NCBI RefSeq assembly: GCF_012489685.1
Contig: NC_080043.1
Location: 10,356,501 to 10,420,500, forward strand
DNA length: 64,000 nucleotides
Source of the DNA: Lotus japonicus
Lineage: Eukaryota > Streptophyta > Magnoliopsida > Fabales > Fabaceae
Direction: 5' to 3'
Below are positions 57,289 through 64,000 of the stretch, in pieces. The notes beneath the pieces are model-generated. The model did not search any database, had not been told where the DNA came from, and saw only the letters and a list, made by a program, of their open reading frames with translations. The first letter of the stretch is position 1. Each line of letters opens with the position of its first letter. The position numbers were made by a program, and so were the translations under genes.

Positions 57289-58505
57289 TGTAAGATCAAG
57301 TTTTGATCATGTAGTACAACTCTACGTTTTGATGATTACAAGTTAACGTTTTAGTATGAACAATTATGGTACTCCAACGTGTTTTCTGAGTGTGTTCATG
57401 ACAGGCTCTGACCTTGATATAATCTCACACAAATCAGAAGCATTTTGCTTAAAGAGTGACCCTAGCAACGCTATCGCAATCTCTATGTTCAAACTGAACA
57501 GTAGAAAAGCTTCAAAAGATCTGAAGATAGTCAAGCTCTGACGTGGACTCAACTCACTTGAAGTTCTGAAGATCCAGACGTTCTGATAAACCATACACTC
57601 TGAAGGTCAGAAGCTCTGATGGTTTAGAAGACTCTGAAGATCCAGAAGCTGAAAAGTGTAGTCTATGAAGTCCAGAAGCAAACTGGCTCTGAAGACCAAG
57701 TACTTCTCCTCTGAGTTCAGAATCAGAAGATACAACGGTCAGAGGATCCATGCTTCCCTCTGACTCTGATCAACAAGCTTCACAAGTTCCAACACGAAGC
57801 ATTCCTCTGATCAGAAGTCAACAAGGTTAAAGGTCACGTCACTATCTAAAGTACAAAAGCAAGTGTACTATCCTGACGACCTAACATAACATTCTCAGCC
57901 ACAGCAGAAGCTGGAAATCCCAGATCTGCCCTCCAACGGTAGAATTCTCATGCAATGTTCAAACCCTAATCCTTGGAGTATATATAGAGGCTGAAGACTG
58001 AAAGATGTTGTTGAAGAAACTTATACGCGCAAGCAATATTCAAATCTTCTTAGCAATCTTTCTTCATCGAATTCATTATGTTTACTATAAGCTTTTCAGA
58101 AGCAATCTCTTTGTAAACAATATCTTTTAAACAGTTGTTTAGTTTACCTTTAGGAGATCAAGGTTGATCGGATCCTAGAGAAGACTAAGAGAGTGAATCT
58201 TAGTGTGAGCTAAGTCAGTGTATTGTTAGTCACTTGTAGGTTTCAAGTGCAGTTGTAACAAATCTCTGATTAGTGAATTGCCTTCATTCTAAGAAGGAAG
58301 AAATCACCTTCACGGGTGGACTGGACTAGCTTGAGTGATTCATCAAGTGAACCAGGATAAAATCCTTGTGTGCTTTTCTCATCTCTTATCTTAAGCACTT
58401 TACTTGTGTCTCGAAAGATTTGTTAAAATCTTAAGTGGGAAGTTTTATTCTGAAAACGCTATTCAAACTCCCCCCCCCCCTTTTCTATCGTTTTTCATAC
58501 CTTCA
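57289..58505 (+). repeat. 3' LTR of the Sirevirus
   Basis: Same ends as the 5' LTR, 1217 bp. TATA box tatatatag at 57979-57987. A run of 10-12 C residues near 58470 replaces the 'acccctc' of the 5' LTR. Differences from the 5' LTR are a few percent plus one deletion, far fewer than between the LTRs of the old copia host. Confidence 0.95.
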
Positions 58506-58640
58506 GAAGAGATAAAGAAAGGTCATGTGATATATTGACGTGAATGGAATATTATGGAATATTAATCATTCTTCTTTCATTCCTTGACGTGAATAGAATG
58601 TTATTGAATCTTTCCACAAGAAGTGGAAGAGATAAAAAAA
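58506..58640 (+). repeat. Minisatellite units right of the Sirevirus
   Basis: The second copy of the unit seen at 44448-44569, followed by the start of a third (gtggaagagataaaaaaagg). Confidence 0.85.
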
Positions 58641-60400
58641 GGTCATGAGATATATCATAAAGGGAAGAGATTAAGAAAAGAGTCATAAAATATACTATAT
58701 TTAAATTGACTACTTTTTATATGATTTGTTACTGAAATCCATTATCTATTTCTATATTAAATATATCATTTTGGATTGAGAATCGATAAAAAAAAAATTA
58801 TTAAATTAATTTGGATATGTCACGATTGTTATTTTGATAATATGTCATGGTTTTTATTATCTGCATATAACAATGAATCATTTAAATGACACAATGATAA
58901 GTTTATTTCAAATTGATTAATCTATTTGTTATTGCTCTTTGGTGCCCTGTGTGTATTGTTACATCAGTGCCCGGTTGGGATCCATGTTTCTTTGATTCAC
59001 TTATTTATATGTTTTTTTTATGCTTGGTGTAGGTGAGGATATTAAGATATCTGTAAATTTTAAATTTATTTACTTTTATTCATGATATATAGTGAAAAAA
59101 AATGCTGAATCTAAAGATTGATTTAATGATTCTCGAAAAAGTTACAATTAGAATTGGAAGCTAGTTATAGATTTTGAATATTTATGGAAACTTTAGTATA
59201 TTGATGTGCTCTATTTTTAATTAGTATTAAATCTCAAAGGTTTTTTTAATTCGTGTAAATATTCATGAGATCATGAAGAAAATATGTTTATGAATAATTC
59301 TATGAGTTTGTAATAAAATTCTTTTAGTTATTTGTGATAAATAAATTTATTTACATGTATTTGGACTTCCTTCTTGTGTCAAAAAGGAATATTTAAACAA
59401 ACTTAGCTATTTTAAATAAACAAAAGAAGAAGACCCTATAGTATTTTGTCAATAACTACATTATAGTTCTTGAAGAACTATACCATTATAATTATAGATG
59501 ATCAAGTTGATGTAAGCTACTGAAGTAGCTATATTAAGGATTGATTGAGATATTCCCTAAAGTGAATATTTCAACAAACATGACAAATGTTGTGATCCTT
59601 TTAAGGCATGGATAATTGTCCCTGAAGGACATCAAATGGATGGTATATTTGATATTGTTTCATGAAATGAAACTTTGTGGTGGCTCTCTAGAAGAAGCCT
59701 ATGAAATCTCAAAGCAATATTTTAAAATGGATTATTGAAACTCTTGCACAGATCCATAGATCAATCATATTATATTTTTGCAAGAAACAACCCAGATGCG
59801 GTTGCAATCATAGAAGTGGTATTTGAATCAATGGTTGATGTGACCATGATAATGACTCCTCATATCGAAAGTCTTATTGACACAATATAGTGGTCAGGCG
59901 ATGTGTCCTATTGACACGGTGATGAAGCGAATTGCAGTGCAATTGCTAATAGCTTGTTGAGGGGGAGCATAATAATATGGTTGTGACTCACACTTAGGGG
60001 GAGAATGTTGAGAATTAAAGTGTGAGTTAGAGTCTCACATTGGCGCATGATCTCATGCTTTCTGCTCCCTTTACCTTCCCCTAAATTGGTATCAAAGAAT
60101 AGAAAGATAAGGAGTCATGTAAACACTGTTGTTAGATATTGCTTGGATCAGTAGTAATTTAGACATGTAAAGATGTCAAACTCATTAAGCTTTTCCATGC
60201 GATAAATATGAGTTAAAGGAAAGTATTAGATGCAATGTTCATCATGTGACACAACTGTCATGTGTACATATTCCTTATTAATTTGAAAATCTTTGAAGAC
60301 TTTATTTACATTTAATTGATGTAATGATAATATGGGTCGAAAAATATCAGAATCCTTGAAGGATTTAAAATGCCGGAAAATTTTACTTCAACCATTGAAG
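58641..60400 (+). other. Decayed 5' interior of the old copia element
   Basis: AT-rich, with gag traces too weak to annotate. Around 59990-60100 a purine tract (tagggggagaa), a TGTTGAGAATTAAAG...LTR-start-like phrase and 'ttggtatcaaagaat' follow one another. This looks like a small LTR-like relic and is noted under findings. Confidence 0.4.
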
Positions 60401-63281
60401 TATTATTTTGAATGAGAAAGTTCTATATATGGAACAAATTGAATGTGATTGGCATGACCGGTTAGACAATCTCGAGTCTTATGATGCGAAAGTATATGAA
60501 TTCATATGAGCACACATCGAAGAACCTGAAGATTCTTCAATATAATGAATTCTTATATCTTGTTCTCATGACCAATTAATAATTGGTAAAATATGGGTTT
60601 GAATCCCTCATACTCTTAAGTATATTAGATGCGATACATGTGCACATATTCACTCTTTTTATGGGTCATTTAAGTATTTCATAAATTCATTGATGCATCG
60701 ACTAAATGACTAATATATGTCATCAGCTCTCAATATTGATAGAGTGAAAATTCCAACCTTGATCAAGTTGGTAAATGACATGATTTTGAATATCTAGTTG
60801 CACGTGTTCGTATTCAAATGATCTAGCTGATTCGTTTAATTAAACGCCTCATATTTATAGCTAGACAATTACATATGAGAACAAATATCATTATTTATGG
60901 ATATGTGATTTTGCAATTAGCAGCATTGACACGCATCAAGCCAACAAATCATTAGAATTCTCCCCATTGCAATCGGTTCATGGTCAGTAACCTAATATCT
61001 CCCATCTAAGAATTTTCAATGTGCGTTATATATTTTGAATTGCTCCACCACAACGCACTAAGGTAGGACCACAAAAGCTGAGATTATGTAATCAATTTGA
61101 GTCATTACCGATAGATATTTAATATCTTGTTATTTCTCAGCATTAGGGGGAGAGGAAATTAAGCAGCTCTGAAAATTTGTAAAGAATGCATATGTATACT
61201 CGCACTGTGAACCAAAAGTTCAAAAGATGCATTCTCTGACCTTAAAGGAATTATTAAATTCCTTATATGCTACAAATACCCTTCTCTAACTTAATATCCC
61301 AGTTGAAAAAATTGTCATTATTATTAGACTAACGCATGCCTAAAACTTGGTTCAAAAAGATATATCCTAGAGAAGGAAGATGGTCTTGTTGAGGAGGCAA
61401 ACTATCTTGAAAAATGTAGAGACTACAAAAATGTTTATTCCTTCTGAAGAGGTTCATGTACCTATAATTATTTATTTAAGAGATCTCATATGATTATGTC
61501 TCTACAAGTTAAAATAAGGAACCAAGAGCATGAAGAATTGTCGACATGATGAAGTAGCGCTTAATGTTAGAAACATGTGCGAGAATCTTGAACCCGAAAA
61601 TGAATGGGTGTGATTGGCCATAAATATAAAGAAGTGATTCATTTGCTGAATTTAAGGGTCTTTGGACCTCATGTCTATACCCTAAAGGTATAAAGACAAT
61701 AAGGCTTAAAGAGTCTTTGTAGTAAAGTGAAATAATGTTGTCATATTTAAGACACATGTGACAATCGTGGTGGATACTTGGAGTTACAAATTATTTGTAT
61801 GACTCACTTGAGATTGATATCTATATATTCCTTAAAGATTGTAAGATGCTTAAAGCACACAAATCATGTTCTCAACAATGAACAAATTACTACTCTCTCC
61901 GTTCCTTATTATAAGTCCATTTTTTAGTGTTTTTCTTGTTCCTAAATATAAGTCCATTTACAATATCAATGGAGCATTAATGATTTTTTCCCAAAACTAT
62001 CCTCATATTTAATATGAAAGAAACAATGAGATTTTGAAATAATAACTTGGAGAGAGAAATTTATAAGAAATTAAATAAGAGTAATCTAGGAAAGTGAATA
62101 AATTCTTTTACAAATTTATCACTTGTAACTACTTTTCTTAATCTAAGAGAATTGAGTAAAATGGACTTATAAATAGGAACGGAGGGAGTAGATTGAAGCA
62201 ATCTAGATGATTTTTTGCTTAAGGACGGTCACAAAATGACCCAACAAACTCATGCATATTTATGATGGGATATGAGATTGTTTATGTAATAATTAATGTT
62301 TATGACAATGATTTATTGAGACTTTAGAAGAGCTCCCAAAAGGTGTAGATTTGCTAAAGAAAGAATTTGAGATAAAAGAGTTGAAAATGAAAATTTTGTC
62401 TAGCCTTATCAATTGAGTATCTAAAGGATGAGGTATGTATGTACCAAGGGACTTATATTGCAAAGGTACTAAAAGGATTCTATATGGACAAATCATGTCC
62501 ATTGTGTACTCTATTGATTATAAGGTCATTAAATGTAAATAAAGATTCGTATAGACCTCGAGAAAAGAATGAAGAATTACTTGGTCTTGAAGTACCATAT
62601 CTGAGTGCTATCGGAGCATTAATGTATCTTGCTAGCCATACGCGACCTTATATATCATTTGTTGTTAACTTATTAGCAAGATATAGTTCTTCACCTACAC
62701 GAAGACATTGGAATGGAATAAAACAAGTCTTTCGTTATCTTAAAGACACAATGGATATGAGTTTATTTTTCCCCTATATGTTCAAGCTTGATCTAATTGG
62801 TCATGCAGATGTTGTATATTTGTCTGAAGACCTCAAACATGTTACTTGTTTACATGTGGAGGAACAATCATTTCATGGAGATCTCTGAAACAAACTATAA
62901 CAGCCACCTCAGCTAACCATGCGGGAATATTAGCATTACATGAGGCAAGACAAGAATATGTTTGGCTGAGATTCGTGATTCAATGCGTATTTGACACTTG
63001 TGATATGTTCTCTGGAAAGATGCCGCCAACAACTACATATGAAGATAATACTACATACACTGCTCAATCAAAAGAAGGATACATCAAAGGGAGATGGGAC
63101 AAAGCAAATATCATCGAAGCTCTTCTTCACTCATGATCTACAAAAGAATGGTGACATAGACATCCAACAAATTCATTCAACTGATAATTTGACAGACTTA
63201 TTTACGAAAAATCTTCCAACTACAACATTTGGAAAGCTTGTGCGGAATATGAGAGTTCGTCGGCTCAATGATCTCAATTAA
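60401..63281 (+). pseudogene. Pol remnant of the old copia element
   Basis: Coding traces in order, broken by many stops and shifts. Pre-integrase: WHDRL near 60460. Integrase C-terminal: NGLAESFIKRL-like trace near 60815-60850. Reverse transcriptase: GLKQS near the MITE, and VYDNDLL at about 62298, where the catalytic YVDD is replaced. RNase H: VPYLSAIGALMYLASHTRP near 62598-62655, YSSSPTRRHWNGIKQVFRYL near 62685-62745, and DLFTKNLPTTTFGKLV near 63196-63245. A Stowaway MITE lies inside the RT part. The lineage looks unlike the Sirevirus and nearer to small-LTR copia types. Confidence 0.8.
61893..62188. mobile_element. Stowaway MITE inside the old copia RT
   Basis: The ends are CTCTCTCCGTTCC at left and, on the other strand, CTCCCTCCGTTCC at right, flanked by TA (61891-61892 and 62189-62190). 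The inverted arms extend about 35 bp (..ttataagtccattttt). It is 296 bp with no coding sequence. Confidence 0.92.
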
Positions 63282-63472
63282 AATGCATTGCACTCTTTTT
63301 TCCTTAACCGTGTTTTATTTCCTATTGGGTTTTTCATGGTAGGGTTTTTAATGAGGCAATGTACAAAGACGAACTATAGAATGATGTACTCTTTTTCCTT
63401 CACTATGTTTTTATGCTACTGAATTTTTCCTAGTAAGATTTTAATGAGGCATATTCTTAAGGGATGGTCATC

Positions 63473-63485
63473 CAAGGGAGGGGGT
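63473..63485 (+). other. Polypurine tract of the old copia element
   Basis: aagggagggggt directly upstream of the 3' LTR. Confidence 0.75.
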
Positions 63486-63487
63486 TA

Positions 63488-63682
63488 TGAATATTTGGAT
63501 GTCCATCTTAGTTAGGAGTCCATGGACTAGGCTCACATGTATACTTGTTCAACACTCCAAATCTAATAATATGAATACAAGGGAGTCTGCACCTAGCAGA
63601 GTATCTCCATCAGACTATTTCTCTATCTCTCATACATCTTTCATCCTCTCTTTACATACTTGTGTACTCTTTATTCATAACA
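63488..63682 (+). repeat. 3' LTR of the old copia element
   Basis: It aligns end to end with 43703-43897 without gaps, with about 19 substitutions in 195 bp. Confidence 0.88.
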
Positions 63683-63854
63683 GCTACTTATTACTTACGC
63701 ATTTGTTTCTCATTTTTTCATAAATATTTTATGTGAATTTCATTTCAATTTTAAGTAAACTTCCAGAAAATTTAAATTTATAAATAGTTCTGCAAATAAT
63801 GAGTGCAATTCCGCATATAAAGTGTGTTCAGGTCTGTGATAGTTTGTATTTTTT
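63683..63854. other. AT-rich spacer right of the old copia element
   Basis: No feature is seen. It leads into the direct repeat at 63855. Confidence 0.4.
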
Positions 63855-63980
63855 ATAATATATTAGTGTGTGGTTTCAATGGTGCCACAAGCAGCAAGCA
63901 GGTCCATGAACTTTGTATGTTTAGTCGTGTATAATGTAAATGATTGCGTCCAGTAGCAGAGCAAAAATTGGTTAATTAAT
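63855..63980 (+). repeat. Direct repeat, right copy (partner at 42285-42412)
   Basis: Same order of phrases as the left copy, with small indels. It may continue beyond the window. Confidence 0.88.
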
Positions 63981-64000
63981 ATAGTACACCTATTATTTTT

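Larger units (their letters stand above)
44575..58505 (+). mobile_element. Complete Sirevirus (SIRE1/Maximus-type copia) with env-like ORF
   Basis: LTRs at both ends, initiator-Met primer site, gag, protease, integrase, reverse transcriptase, RNase H, env-like ORF, polypurine tract, and a perfect TSD gaaga (44570-44574 and 58506-58510). The order and the env-like ORF after pol define the Sirevirus type. The length of 13.9 kb includes a Cassandra TRIM of 856 bp and an extra LTR copy of about 1.1 kb. All coding regions contain stops or frameshifts, so it cannot move on its own, but its cis sequences are intact. Confidence 0.95.
43703..63682 (+). mobile_element. Old copia element with short LTRs, host of the Sirevirus
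   Basis: Identical-length LTRs of 195 bp (43703-43897 and 63488-63682) differ at about 10% of positions. Between them are a primer-site-like sequence, minisatellites, the Sirevirus insertion, then decayed integrase, reverse transcriptase and RNase H followed by a polypurine tract. Without the 13.9-kb Sirevirus it would be about 6 kb. A clear TSD is not preserved (tatta at left, gctac at right). Confidence 0.85.

Noticed and set aside
58471..58482. Run of C residues in the 3' LTR as a functional G-quadruplex
   Set aside because: The 5' LTR lacks it; a homopolymer expansion or assembly error is the simpler reading.

Overview
The window is plant nuclear DNA made almost entirely of transposable elements. 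I see no intact host gene, no rRNA or tRNA gene, no CRISPR array and no bacterial-type operon. Sirevirus-type copia elements with an env-like ORF, a Cassandra TRIM, Helitrons, a CACTA end, a Mutator-type MITE and Stowaway MITEs fit a dicot. The look of the Sirevirus and gypsy LTR families suggests a legume, but this is an impression from memory and was not tested. Several insertions can be proved from the sequence by their target-site duplications (TSDs).

Layout. 1-4807: minus-strand copia element with gag and protease followed by accessory/env-like coding sequence, and no integrase or reverse transcriptase. 4808-6834: scrambled gypsy gag/protease remnant split by a solo LTR (5336-6579, TSD gagag). 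7096-7619: Mutator-like MITE with a perfect 9-bp TSD. About 8022-9087: probable copia LTR. 9361-25870: an old gypsy-type element split by three solo LTRs: 10029-13943 (TSD gaaat), 14283-22650 (TSD ctctc) and 23792-25188 (TSD ctcac/ctcgc). The second of these holds a Helitron (16996-22603), which itself holds a Sirevirus solo LTR (18473-19673, TSD catat). 25906-27177: LINE 3' end interrupted by a piece of LTR element. 28880-29209: Stowaway MITE. 29300-32883: left part of a CACTA element carrying an exon-like fragment of a COQ6-type monooxygenase. 32884-38806: second Helitron with its own Sirevirus solo LTR (34246-35427, TSD cataa). 39421-40674: LTR and polypurine tract of a truncated minus-strand Sirevirus.

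43703-63682 is the best-resolved nest. An old copia element has 195-bp LTRs that differ at roughly 10% of sites. It was invaded by a complete Sirevirus (44575-58505, TSD gaaga), which was invaded by a complete 856-bp Cassandra TRIM (50738-51593, TSD tctgg). The Cassandra LTRs differ at only 7 of 393 sites. The Sirevirus has gag, protease, integrase, reverse transcriptase and RNase H, then an extra truncated LTR copy, a three-piece env-like ORF, and an antisense ORF just upstream of the 3' LTR. All its genes carry stops or frameshifts, so it could move only with proteins supplied by another copy.

The genes do not form a cellular pathway. Their relationships are historical (nesting, recombination to solo LTRs, capture of gene pieces). 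The items most worth following are the Sirevirus antisense ORF, the pol-less element at the left edge, the small ORF inside a gypsy-type LTR, and the Cassandra with its 5S rRNA-derived polymerase III control region.
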